Positions 47,910 to 58,310 of a stretch of 64,000 bases of DNA are shown here, piece after piece. The notes under the pieces are model-generated. The model did not search any database, was not told where the DNA came from, and was given only the letters and a program-made list of their open reading frames with translations. Origin of the DNA: Ustulina deusta. Taxonomy: Eukaryota > Ascomycota > Sordariomycetes > Xylariales > Xylariaceae. The first letter of the stretch is position 1; each line of letters begins with the position of its first letter. The translations under genes and the position numbers were made by a program. The DNA lies in assembly GCA_023159155.1 (NCBI GenBank), contig JAJNNX010000001.1:1116001-1180000 (forward strand), given 5' to 3'.

Positions 47910-48026
47910 CGATACCACCGACTTCAATTGGGCTCTGGCGTGTTGAAATCCTCGGGGAATCAGTTCTAAAGGAGTCATCCTAGGCATATCTAAAGAACAC
48001 TGACAGTGAAGAACTGAAACTTCCAT
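47910..48026 (-). pseudogene. Upstream part of the frame split by the gypsy insertion
   Basis: On the minus strand a frame from ATG 48,026 (alternative ATG 47,987) runs 39 codons to the insertion site with MPRMTPLELIPRGFQHAR and then QLKSVVS. It continues in phase at 40,972. The CGATA duplication (47,910-47,914) is its last codons. I do not recognise the product. Confidence 0.5.
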
Positions 48027-48384
48027 TTTTGTTGCATTTGCAGTGTTTAAGTATTTCGCAACCCCCCCCCCCCCCCCCCCCAGGTAGTGTAGCCCGCCCG
48101 ACCCTGTATAGTCTGCTTCTACTTTTCCGTTCTGTTGCCTAGTTCGTTCGGCTTCCGCTGTCCCGATTAATTGTTATCCTCTGATGGTAGAGCTCGTAGA
48201 CTCTTCATGGACATGATCGCCGTCTTATACTTCGGGCGTAGAGAGTTGGCATGCCGTACGACCTTCTAATGTATATTCATGCTGCCTAAGAAGGACCGAT
48301 GGTTGCTGTGCGTGAACGGGCCCCCCTTATAGTGCCCGATCCGCATGGCGAGAGGGTGACAAGAAGTGGCCGCAGCCTTACGGG
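48027..48384. other. Intergenic stretch with a poly-C run
   Basis: A run of about 20 C residues lies at 48,062-48,081. No gene is seen. The run may be a true microsatellite or have an uncertain length from sequencing. Confidence 0.6.
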
Positions 48385-49950
48385 TTAGGGGAAGCGCTTA
48401 GTAGCTAGCGTTTTCCATACGAAACTTGAGCAACTCAAGAGCGCGGTGACCCCGGTGTATACAATCAACGAGCCATACCCGCTTCCGTATCCCGCGCCTG
48501 CATGGCCCTTCCACGCCATGTCTTTCAAGAGGGCATCGCTCAGGGGCCCAGAGACCAAGCTGCTAACGCCTCGCCCAGCGCACAACCAGCCAAATATCAT
48601 TGTAGGGTCGACCGCGCCGGTCTCCTCCGCCTCGCGGTTTCGTCCTAATGCCCGCATGATTCCAGGCCAGGTCGCAGTGAAGGAACCTGCGAATAGGCCG
48701 TAGATGATGCAAAAGATGTACAACACAGCGAGGGAGGAAGACAATCCCCATACGACCAAGACACCTAACGTTGCGCCCGCCGACGATATCAGAATGCAGG
48801 TGGTAGCTGGAAGCCGGTCCGTCAGCGTCCCCATGATAACAGCCCCAATAGTTGTCGCTAGGTTAATGAGAAGCACCGTCAGCGCGGAGAGGAAGCCCGA
48901 TGCCCCGAGGACTGTGCGGGCGTACGTTGGAAGGTAGATCGAGGGTACTGATTGAGGAGGATGCGAGCATTAGCAAAGGCCTATCACGACCGCAGTTGTC
49001 TTGCTCGGCTAGAGTAATAGCTTACTGAAGTGGCCTGTCCCCTGCACGAGATTGCCGAGTTGGTAGGGAGCAAACAAACCCGAGAACAAGAATTTGAGGT
49101 TCCAGGACCGCATCGCCGTCGTGTTGCTTGGCGGTAGACGAGGTTTGATGAATACCGACAGCGGGGCGCAGATGATGAAGATGGCGATGCCGCTGGCACG
49201 CAGTGTGGTCTTGTAACCATATTCTGCGAGCAATCGCTGAAGTATGAGGGGAAATATGGCACTGACGAGGCCTTCGCCGCCCCAGACGATGCCATAGGCC
49301 ATTCCCTTGCGCGCCGCAAACCACTCGTCGATATAAAGGACTGTTGGGCAGTAGGCTATCGTGCCTCCGATGGCGTAGAGTACCCCTTGCAGGCCAATCA
49401 GCGTATCCGTCGAAGTTGCAAGAGACGCGAGAGAGAGCGATATTGATGTGATGAGGAGCCCAACGAGTGTTGCGTATCGTGTGTAATGTGGATACAGACG
49501 CAAAATGCCCAGTACCACGGGCGAGAATAGGTATAGTAGGCCTGTTGAGGTTGTTCCGATGATGGCGATGTTGCCCGATGAAGCGAATGGCTCGTGCTGG
49601 CTGTAGTAGTCTTGAAACACTCCAAAGGAGGAATTAAAGCCTGTTTGGTGTTAGTCGCATAGTCTCTCTACCTCATCCCCGTTCAGCTCAGGCTGGGAAA
49701 CCATCTAGGTCAGGTCGCAGCGGGTGGGATATCTATGTGAAGGGGTTTTCATACCCCAGATCAAAGCATCAACAACGAAGCATGCGGCGAGGAATAGCCA
49801 TGCTTCTTTTCCGCCGTCAACGGGTGGCAGAGAGAATTCCGGGTTGCCGTCCGGGCTCTCATCCACCCCTTGCTCAGGCAATCCTACCCGGGAACGGGCA
49901 TCGTGATCAATAGCGCCGATGGCGCCCAGTTCAATCGGCTCTTGAGACAT
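48385..49950 (-). CDS. MFS transporter, fungal monocarboxylate (MCT-like) type
   Basis: Three exons (49950-49755, 49640-49026, 48947-48385) join in phase to 457 residues. After a charged cytosolic N-terminus (ESPDGNPEFSLPPVDGGKEAW) the first helix reads FLAACFVVDALIWGFNSSFGVFQDYY, a pattern typical of fungal monocarboxylate-porter homologs. About twelve hydrophobic segments follow, with the MFS loop block GMAYGIVWGGEGLVSAIFP and a conserved GTLTDRLP loop in the second half. The substrate is unknown. Family members carry small carboxylates or siderophore- or riboflavin-like compounds across the plasma membrane. The start was chosen at the ATG that gives the usual short N-terminus; an upstream in-frame start at 50,067 is possible. 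It looks intact. Confidence 0.85.
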
Positions 49951-50744
49951 TCTAAATGTCGAGTTTGGCTCGAGGACTATAACTAAATACTCAGAAAGGA
50001 GTTGTCGTGTTTCTACGCTTACAAGGGAGTCGTGGGGTTGTCGTCTTTTAATGGCTATCAGCGTCACCTACGTGAGGTACGCCCTTATTAAGACACAAGG
50101 TACCGGTCCCGGAGTCACCCCGCACAATGTCGCCAAAGCAAAGCTTCGGGCGCGGTTTTGATGCTTCACAGTAAATGCTACTGCCTACCTGGTATACGTG
50201 TAGATAGATGCGACAGCTTCGGCCAGTTCGTAGATATTATTTTACACCGCGGAACCAAGCGCGATGAGATAACATTAATGTAGTTGGGGTCCAGGCCAAG
50301 TAATGTGAACCCTTGGTCACCAGTAAATGCACCATGCCCCTTCTGGTAGCTCCGACATCTCAACTTGACTCTGTCCCACGTGTTGTGATCATCAACGCAT
50401 ATTCCAGGAGACTCACAATGGCTTCGGATGAGAAATGCATGACCAAATAAGGTCATGCCGCCTATTGAACCATAACTAGGAGGCCATCTCTTGGCAGACA
50501 TAGCGTGAAAAATGCGGAGTTAACATTTAGGGTAGGAAGCTCAGCTATTGATGTACGATCACGACATGCTGGTCACCAGCCCTACCCGAAAGTATAAGAA
50601 CGTATATTTTCTTCAAGATAATTTAGATTCTCCTTGTCGCACACCAGATCTCCATGATCCAGACGCGGTGGTAAATTCACCAGCATTGTTATCTCCCTCC
50701 TTCACGCGAAAACGTCCAAACACATACTGTAACCCTTGTTCGAC
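49951..50744. other. Intergenic stretch between divergent genes
   Basis: This holds the promoters of the MFS gene (minus) and the DUF1349 gene (plus). Minus-strand frames at 50,178-50,501 and 50,702-50,923 are unrecognised, and the latter overlaps the real DUF1349 first exon antisense. Confidence 0.5.
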
Positions 50745-51488
50745 ATGGATAGTAGTCCCTCTTCATTTACGCTCCAGGCAAACCCGGGGACAGATATCTG
50801 GCGCAAACCACCCACAACTAACGCATGGAATGGCAAGTCTTTCTCTTTTTCTTCATATTTCTTGAAAGTGGTTATTCCTAGCTGCATCACAGCCGCCACA
50901 ACCCCCATGTCGCCATCACTCACTATATAATCCGACTAACCGAGGACACCAGCGCCCATATCGCACACCGTCACCGGTCCGCTGAAGAAGTTCCGCTCAG
51001 CACGCGTGACATTCTGGGCGCCATGGACGGAACGCTACGACCAAGCCGGGCTCCTCCTCGTGCCCCGACGGGCGTCCTCGTCGCCGCCGACGACGGTGGC
51101 GCCGGAGAAATGGCTCAAGACCGGCATCGAGTACTACCACGACCAGCCGCAACTGAGCACCGTGGGATGTGATCGTTGGGCGGACTGGAGCATCGGCCCG
51201 CTGACCAGGCCCGTGGACCCCGCACGTGGCGTCACGCTCGAGGCCGTGCGCGAGGGCGACGAGAACGGTCGCTCCGTCTGGATCTACCAGCTCGTCCTCG
51301 ACGCGTCGACGGGCGACGTGGTCGAGCGGCTCGCGCTGCGCGAGGTCTGCTGGATCCTTGCGGATGAGGACGAGGACGGGGGCGACGCTTGGGTCCTAGA
51401 CGTTAGTCCTCTTGTTGCGCGGCCTGAAAAGAACGCTACGGCTCCTCTGAGCGCCGAGTTTAAGGAGTTTACTGTTGCGTGGGATTGA
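50745..51488 (+). CDS. DUF1349 (concanavalin A-like) protein with GC-AG intron
   Basis: Two exons (50745-50832 and 50953-51488) give 207 residues. Exon 1 ends in DIWRKPPTTNAWN and exon 2 resumes APISHTVTGPLKKFRSARVTFW, the conserved order in this family. The only in-phase splice uses a GC donor (G|GCAAGT) and an AG acceptor (ACCAG), a known minor class. Exon 2 contains WTERYDQAGLLL, WLKTGIEYYHDQPQLS, DWSI and WIYQLVLD, a beta-sandwich fold related to concanavalin A. The biological role is unknown; a relation to enolase regulation was proposed for a yeast homolog. The G+C content is higher than that of the neighbours. It looks intact. Confidence 0.82.
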
Positions 51489-52479
51489 GAGCTGGGAAGT
51501 GCGGTTGTTTGCGCCTTCGAGGGTCGAGAGTCACTTCTGTTAATCGCTTACGTCTTAATATGAACCAAGTCTCAGTTCACGAGCATGTTCTACAACTGAG
51601 ACATCTGGGGCGGGTGGCTATCTGGAGGAAAACCCTGGGGGCGGCGGTCATAAAGACACGCTGACGATTGCACGGCTCCTAATTGAGGCTGGTGTGTTCC
51701 GATGGGATACCTACTCCTACTGACAAAGGTCCTGGTTGCACTCATAGCTGTCTCGGATAGCGGCACGAGTAGTTGGCCTGCAAAGTAGCTAGCAAGAATG
51801 CCCAAGCAATTCCATCTTCGCCCTGCGCTTCAAACTATAGATATAGCTCCTCTTGACAGGGGCGACAACAGTGCGACACTTCTTGCCCAAAAGGGGATCT
51901 CACGTAATGGCGGGTCGCTTTCAATAGAAGTGCAACAATACATCACGAACAGTCTTAGTTTGCTATATATAATTCTCATTCACGGTGTTATGGCAACGAG
52001 TTGGGCGATGCTGTGTAACGGAGAAAGGCGAACAGAGGAGAAGCCCAACGATGTGACAGCTTGGAGATGCCTACACTTAGGGTTTCGGGAAACGACGAAA
52101 ATATTGGTAGCGGGAGAAGGTTGTTCCGTGCCAATCTCCACGGCGTTTGGCATATTTCGAACACAGTCTGAAACAAAGTAAACGAAAAGTAGAAATATTA
52201 CAACCACGACCTAAACACTCAAACAATTGGGCGGCCCTCAATTACACGGACAAGTTAAAAGCGGCCAGTTAATTGACTCTGGGGCATCGAGACAACTGGG
52301 TACTCCTATAATCAGGTTTATTTCACAGGAATTGAATGGGTACGTATCGCTGCGAAACTTCCGAGGGGCCGAGGACAGCATCTGATCGGCGGATCAACTA
52401 GATAAAGCCATCCTCAATTCATAGTCTCACTCGAATTCAACAGCGGTCGACCAATCGCGACGTGGACTAGATAGGCAAG
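51489..52479. other. Intergenic stretch
   Basis: Open frames of up to 127 residues (51,798-52,181) show no conserved motif or splice pattern. No gene is called. Confidence 0.5.
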
Positions 52480-52956
52480 ATGGCGCCTCGCAAAACAACC
52501 CTTCCACTCGCGTACCGAGTCTTCTTCCTTATCATCGAGCCGATATCAGCACTTGTGGGCGCCTTCTACGCACATTTCCGGCAGGATGCATATTTGAGCA
52601 TGACCCACGCCGACTCGGCGTCCTCGCCAATCCCGCTGGGGACCTCCATCGTCATGTCGCAGCTCGCGAACCTGTACCTCCTGTTTGCACTGAACGAAGC
52701 CTTGGTGCTGCGGTGTACAAGCGATATCACGGTTTGGAAAGTGGTACTGTTGGTGTTGCTTGTGGCTGATTTCGGCCATCTGCTCTCGGTGAGCGGGCAC
52801 GGGTCCTGGGTCTATTGGGATTTCACTCGATGGAATGCGATTGATTGGGGCAACGTCCCGTTTGTTTATTTGGGCGCTTCCATGAGACTCGCTTTTCTCT
52901 CTGGAGTTGGGTTAAGTGGGGGGAAGGGCGGGACGAAACCCCGCAAGACTATGTGA
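52480..52956 (+). CDS. DUF7704-type small membrane protein
   Basis: This is an uninterrupted 158-residue frame. Four hydrophobic segments can be seen: LAYRVFFLIIEPISALVGAF, SQLANLYLLFALNEALVL, VVLLVLLVADFGHLLS and VPFVYLGASMRLAFL. Conserved-looking blocks are IEPISALVGAFYA, the ALNEALVLR loop, ADFGHL and RWNAIDWGNVPFVY. This matches a widespread family of ascomycete membrane proteins of unknown function. The basic end KGGTKPRKTM is probably cytosolic. The start ATG at 52,480 fits the usual N-terminus. Confidence 0.8.
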   Translation: MAPRKTTLPLAYRVFFLIIEPISALVGAFYAHFRQDAYLSMTHADSASSPIPLGTSIVMSQLANLYLLFALNEALVLRCTSDITVWKVVLLVLLVADFGHLLSVSGHGSWVYWDFTRWNAIDWGNVPFVYLGASMRLAFLSGVGLSGGKGGTKPRKTM

Positions 52957-53638
52957 TCTACTGGTTGGGATCTTCATTGAGGAAGCTTTCTATCACTCAC
53001 TCTATGCTGCCACAGCTTGTGGTCTATTCCTAAGTTGTTGGTATCAATAATCTGCTTGGTTGCGTTTTGCCGATTCTTTCTGCTGTGCTCCCTCGAAAAA
53101 TGAGAACTGTCGTTGACGGGTACGCTAGCGACTCGAACACAACGCCTTTCGACATTCGGTTTCACTACCTAGGCTGGTGCCCAATCGACGATGTGCTGTG
53201 GTAAGGATGATCTTAGGTCCGATCGGTGCATTAATAAGAAAACCCCGTAATTTTTTTCGATCTTGGCTCAAATCCAGAAGTATTAGTGTCTGTTCACGCC
53301 ATATTATTGGTGGAATATTCTGCTCAACTTCGAACACTACAAAACGACGGTCGTACTGTTGCTGTAGATGTGGACCACGACACCTTACATGAGAGGGAAA
53401 CGGTTACCTAAGCTCGAGCAACTGTGGTCGTTTCATTCCCACTCCTGGTATCACGGATAAATTTTGGAGACCCCCTCCTCGCGGCTGGACTCGCAAGGTG
53501 GGGAGTATAATAAATATATAGTGAGTACCCCTCCATTGTTAGTCGTGGCAAGATAATTAGGAAGAGTGTCGTGTCCTTTGCCCATTACTGCAATCTCTCC
53601 CGTTCATTTTCCACTGTCCCTCTTAACGAACTGTAAAA
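52957..53638. other. Intergenic stretch, promoter of the dehydrogenase gene
   Basis: No gene is recognised. A TATATA-type box lies at about 53,515-53,520, some 120 bases before the next ATG. Confidence 0.45.
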
Positions 53639-54785
53639 ATGTCCAAATATGACCAGTACACGGGCTTCCAAGTCCACTCGGCAGACACCTGGACTACATT
53701 TCACAAGAACAAGTTCGACGTGCAACCATTCGGCGACCACGATGTCGAGATAAAGATCGAGTGTTGCGGTGTTTGCGCTAGCGATGTCCACACCATCAGT
53801 GGCGGCTGGGGTGAGCAGAAATTTCCGTTAGCAGTTGGCCATGAAATCGTAGGGAAGGCAATTCGCGTTGGCCCAAAGGTCACACTTATCAAAGAGGGCG
53901 AGCGTGTTGGTGTCGGCGCTCAGTCGTGGTCCTGCTTAGAATGCCGGCAGTGCAAGAACGATAACGAAACGTACTGCCCTAAGCAAATGGACACATTCGG
54001 TGGTGTCTGGCCGGACACCGGGATCGTTACCCAGGGTGGTTACTCATCACATGTACGGATACACGAGCATTGGTAAGTTGGCGCTCACGATAAGTTCGCC
54101 ATGGTAGTTCGGGTACTGATTGATTGCAACAAGGGTATTTCCAATTCCCGATGCCATTCCGAGCGCTCTAGCAGCACCGATGATGTGCGCTGGCATCACG
54201 AGTTACAGCCCGTTAGTACGCAATGGAGCTGGTCCGGGTAAGAAAGTCGGAATAGTTGGTCTAGGCGGTCTTGGGCATTTTGGTGTCCTGTTCGCGAAAG
54301 GACTGGGCGCTGAAACCTGGGTCATCTCTCGATCCCACAGTAAAGAGGAGGACGCGAAGGCCATGGGGGCAGATGGGTTCTTAGCCACCCAAGACAAAGA
54401 CTGGAACAAGGACCACCTGATGACGTTTGATTTGATCGTCAGCACAGCCAACAGCTTCGGCGAGGGCTTCGATCTAGCCGCATATCTTGCCCTCCTAGAT
54501 GTCCACGGCAAATGGATATCCGTCGGCTTGCCGGAGAATGCCGACCTGACAATCAAGCCCCAGAGTTTCATGTCCAATGGCTGCTTGATCGGGGCGTCGC
54601 ATCTCGGTAGCAGAAAAGAGATGCTGGCTATGTTGAAGCTGTCGGCTGATAAAGGGATCAAGTCGTGGGTTGAGACTGTGCCAATTAGCGCCGAGAACCT
54701 GTCGACCACTGTACAAAGACTGCAGAAAAACGACGTCAAGTACAGGTTCACGATGGTCGACTACGAGAAGGAATTCGGGGCTTAA
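53639..54785 (+). CDS. Zinc-dependent NADP alcohol dehydrogenase (cinnamyl/ADH6-like)
   Basis: Two exons (53639-54072 and 54134-54785) give 361 residues. The catalytic zinc site is CGVCASDVH and GHEIVG. The structural zinc site is the four-cysteine block CLECRQCKNDNETYC. The Rossmann nucleotide site is GLGGLGHFGVLFAKGLGAE, with SRSHSKEEDAKAMGAD after it, where serine and arginine after the second strand suggest NADP(H). The length and motif order match yeast ADH6/ADH7 and plant cinnamyl alcohol dehydrogenases, which reduce aromatic and branched aldehydes in the cytosol. The gene is intact, with one 61-base intron. Confidence 0.9.
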
Positions 54786-55284
54786 AATGGGGATATATAT
54801 GTTGTCCTCTCATGTTGATATGTAGTTGTAGTTAAAACTAAACGGAGGGAAGCATAAACTGAGGTAGACTGCATGAGCAGGGGGTTTGAGACCGGTTTTC
54901 CGACCCGAAATAAGTGTAATATGGACTTCGTTTCATCCTCTTGTTCGATAACTGGATTCTATCACATGTGCTCCGCTGCCGAAAGAGAACCTTACTTTCC
55001 TAGCACGGCTTGGGGGAAGGACAATACATCGGGTTGAGATGGTGCTGCAAACGCGAAGGTGGGTCGGTATAGTAGCTAGCCTGGTTGCCAGACCAGATCC
55101 TGACGGGTGATGGCCGGCTCAACAGCTGTCGACAGACCCACAGATCTTTCGGCTGCCCTGAGGTCTGTGCACCGCCCACAATCACAATCGCGAAACTCTT
55201 TTGAGATTTCTCCAGTCGAGTCTCGACCTCTTTTTTGTGCTTCCTCCGACGTTCCCCTCGACAAGACCAACGGCATCCACAACC
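54786..55284. other. Intergenic stretch, promoter of the eS7 gene
   Basis: It contains the pyrimidine-rich tract CTCTTTTTTGTGCTTCC close to the ATG (55,229-55,250), common ahead of fungal ribosomal protein genes. I see no other gene. Confidence 0.5.
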
Positions 55285-56227
55285 ATGTCTGTCAACAAGA
55301 TCGCCCCCAACAGCCCTTCGCGCGCCAACCCGTCCGAGCTGGAGACCAGCATTGCTGGTGCTCTGTACGACCTCGAGACCAACACGGCCGACCTGAAGGC
55401 TGCCCTCCGTCCCCTCCAGTTCGTCTCTGCCAGAGAGGTGAGATAACGTCCCCGAGTCCCTGCGATGGCTCCCTGGGGCCGCACTCGATCTTATTCCACA
55501 TCTCCCCCGCCTGCCCACTTGGCTCGCGCCTGGTCCGTCGATCGTCAACTATGCGAATCTGCTACAACCCGTCTGCGACCGAGCTCGAGACGGGCTGTGT
55601 GAGGGGCATACGCGGATGAATACTATGCCAACAACAGTGGAATAGGACGGGAAGCGGTCCAAGGAACACATCCTCGAGAGTGTCCTGGAGCTCGCCGGCT
55701 GACTTTGCGTCTTAATTAGATTGAAGTTGGCCACGGCAAGAAGGCAATTGTCATCTTTGTCCCCGTCCCATCCCTACAGGGCTTCCACCGGGTCCAGCAG
55801 CGGTACGCTCAGCTTTTTTCATTGGCCTTCTGACCGTCTCGCACTAACAATCATCGACAGCCTGACCCGTGAGCTCGAGAAGAAGTTCTCCGACCGCCAT
55901 GTCCTGATCCTCGCCTCGCGCCGCATTCTGCCCCGCCCCAAGCGATCCACCCGCTCGCGCAACACCCTTAAGCAGAAGCGCCCTCGTTCGCGAACACTGA
56001 CTGCTGTCCACGATGCCATTCTCACCGACCTCGTCTACCCCGTCGAGATCGTCGGCAAGCGCATTCGTGTCAAGGAGGATAGCAGCAAGCTCCTCAAGGT
56101 CATTCTCGACGAGAAGGAGCGTGGTGGTGTTGACTACAGGCTCGACACCTACTCCGAGGTCTACCGTCGCCTGACAGGCCGAACCGTCACCTTCGAGTTC
56201 CCCCAGTCCGGTTCCTCTGAGTACTAG
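55285..56227 (+). CDS. rps7: 40S ribosomal protein eS7
   Basis: Three exons (55285-55437, 55720-55802, 55861-56227) give 200 residues, the usual length. Recognisable blocks are [43 protein letters not shown] split by the second intron, [39 protein letters not shown] and [19 protein letters not shown]. The 282-base first intron close to the start is typical of fungal ribosomal protein genes and often carries expression signals. It is a core component of the small ribosomal subunit and clearly intact. It marks the change to conserved genome. Confidence 0.96.
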
Positions 56228-56476
56228 GGTTAGTTAGAGGTAGAGGACAAACGGGGAAAGGATAGGGAAGCGATTGACCATTTGACGTGGTACGGGAATG
56301 TGCTACGATGATGGATGATACCATCTAGGGGTTCTCATGGGCTATTAAAAGGCACGGCGTTCTGACTGGTAGCTTGCGAATTCAATGGACAAGCTTCGTT
56401 TCTGAGCCCACATCGGTTCTCTGTTTGTTCTGTGTGATATTGTAATCTCGTAACTCTGGGGTATCGTAAATTTTGT

Positions 56477-58310
56477 CTATTCCTGACTGATGCGTCCGAT
56501 TCCAATGGCACACCAATACGCCAATTCTCTCTTTTCTTTCGCCTCCTTGTCCCTGCTCGTCGCTGCGCCAACCTGATCATGCGAAGCCTCGCTCTCCCAT
56601 TCTAACCGTACAAACATTGGTATCTCCAATATGTCTTCGTCTTCCCTCAGCGGGCTAAGATCCGGCTCTGGGTCACCTTCTTTTCGGAGTAAGATAGGAG
56701 GTGGCTCGATACGAAGAGATGCCGGCACCACTTCCACGACAATACTGACCCAATTGCGTCCTCGCTCCCAGATTTTACCCGGTTCCGCCTGGTGTATGCC
56801 TTCGTCTGCTCTTTGCCGCTGACGTTCCTTTTCTCCGTCTTTTAGGACATCATCCAAATACATATCATTGTCTGGATTGGCGTCGATACTAAATTCAGGA
56901 CAGAGTACCGTGACCCTTGATGCGAAACGACCGGGGGTAGTTGCCGGGGTCGCGAGCGTGACTTTGACATCGTCGAAGAGAGAGTTTTTGAATGTTAGGA
57001 GGAATTGTGCGGGTTGCATAGGTTTGAGCAAACCCGAGCCCGGGGGCGGGTTTAGGGGCTTAATAGAGATGGAAGGTATCGAGTTGTTGGCGACTAGTTT
57101 AATCCGCCACCGTGTGTTGCTCACCTTGGATTCAGGCTTACTGATAATGTGACGACAGACGGGACAGCGTTTTGATCGCTTCGTCCGTAGCAGATATGGA
57201 ATAGGCCATAACTGGTCCGCAAATTGAGCACCTTCTTCGACTTGAGTCTTACTCTGGGCGCTAGTAACCGTGCCGTCCCATCCGTCCCGCCGCAGTTGCG
57301 ATATAGCCGAGCTATCGTCTAAATTACTCAGTCGGAAGCCCTCGTTAGCTGAATCCGCCTCTCGCATTATGGCGGGTTTATTCTTTTGCTTTAGCCCATT
57401 CATATTATTTCCAGAGTAGATGCTCATGATGCGCGTCAAAGCGCCAGGCGAATTGAGGCCATAATCTCCAAGGCCAGAAAGTCCAGCGCTGGGATTGGCA
57501 TTGACAGTCTGGGAGCCATAGAAAGACTTTAACGCTGCAAACCTCGCCTTATTGGTCTCTGGTATAGAGTCGGGTTTGGTAGGCGACGTGTCCCCGCTAA
57601 CGACGTGTTTCGACTGCTCTTCTCCGTAACGCAGCTTTTGCAGCTGGGCAAAGATACCCTGTGGTTTGTCGAACTTGACGCCTATCTCAGACGAGTTCCA
57701 ATGGCAGTACGAGCAGGTCAGAACCCACGAACCCGCAGGCATGGGGGTGGGGGCGTTATCAGACGAAAGAAGGCTGGGGTCAGGGGGAGATTCGAGAGCC
57801 TGGACGGCCAAGGGGCCGATGCATATGGGACATTGGAAGCAACTGCGCGTGCATCTATGGCAGAAGCGAGGTTAGCCAAACTATGTTTTGATCTCGGATG
57901 TAGGTGAGTGTCTCCGCGGTGAAGGTTGAGCTTGTGATGCCGGGCCACAGGTACTCAGGTAGCCAAACGCAAAAGCCACGCCCACTGGACGGCACGTACC
58001 GGTTCCCTTCGGTCTTCAGACTGCTGCTCCCCACCTCGAACAGACAACTAGGGCAGTATATTGTCACGACTTCTTCCGAGACACAGCGTGGGCAGCGAAT
58101 CTGGTGGCAAACATCGCAGTAGAGGAGATATTCAAGAGGATGCAGGCTGAAATTGGAGCGGTAGGCGCGGGGATCGAATGCGTGATCGTCGTCGTCATCG
58201 TCATCCAACTCATGCGAAGCCGCTGGCAGCGCGTCGTCGGCGGACCGACCCTGAACGGTGGAATCATGGCAGGGACACTGTATGTACGTGTAGGGTGTGA
58301 AGGATGCCAT
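56477..58310 (-). CDS. Dynactin subunit 4 (p62)
   Basis: Two exons (58310-58000 and 57854-56477) give 562 residues. The N-terminal region has the paired CxxC zinc motifs of p62: CDVCHQIRCPRCV, YCPSC, CTRSCFQCPIC formed at the splice, and CSYCHWNSSEIGVKF. The middle holds ALTRIMSIYSG and a second CPVCRHII block, and the end is a beta-rich region with WRIKLVANNSIP. This is the pointed-end dynactin subunit that supports dynein-driven transport along microtubules. It overlaps no neighbour and converges with eS7, with 249 bases between stops. An acidic run (seven aspartates) near residue 38 is a family-variable insert. Confidence 0.9.

Noticed and set aside
48062..48081. Poly-C tract as a possible regulatory element
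   Set aside because: It is most simply a homopolymer microsatellite. Its exact length is unreliable in most sequencing.
50178..50923. Minus-strand frames as a gene upstream of the MFS transporter
   Set aside because: The upper part lies antisense to the DUF1349 first exon, and the pieces do not join by a convincing intron.
51798..52181. 127-residue plus-strand frame
   Set aside because: It has no motif, no splice context and no recognisable family, and an equally long antisense frame overlaps it.
55000..55548. 182-residue minus-strand frame over the eS7 start
   Set aside because: It is antisense to the first exon and intron of ribosomal protein eS7.
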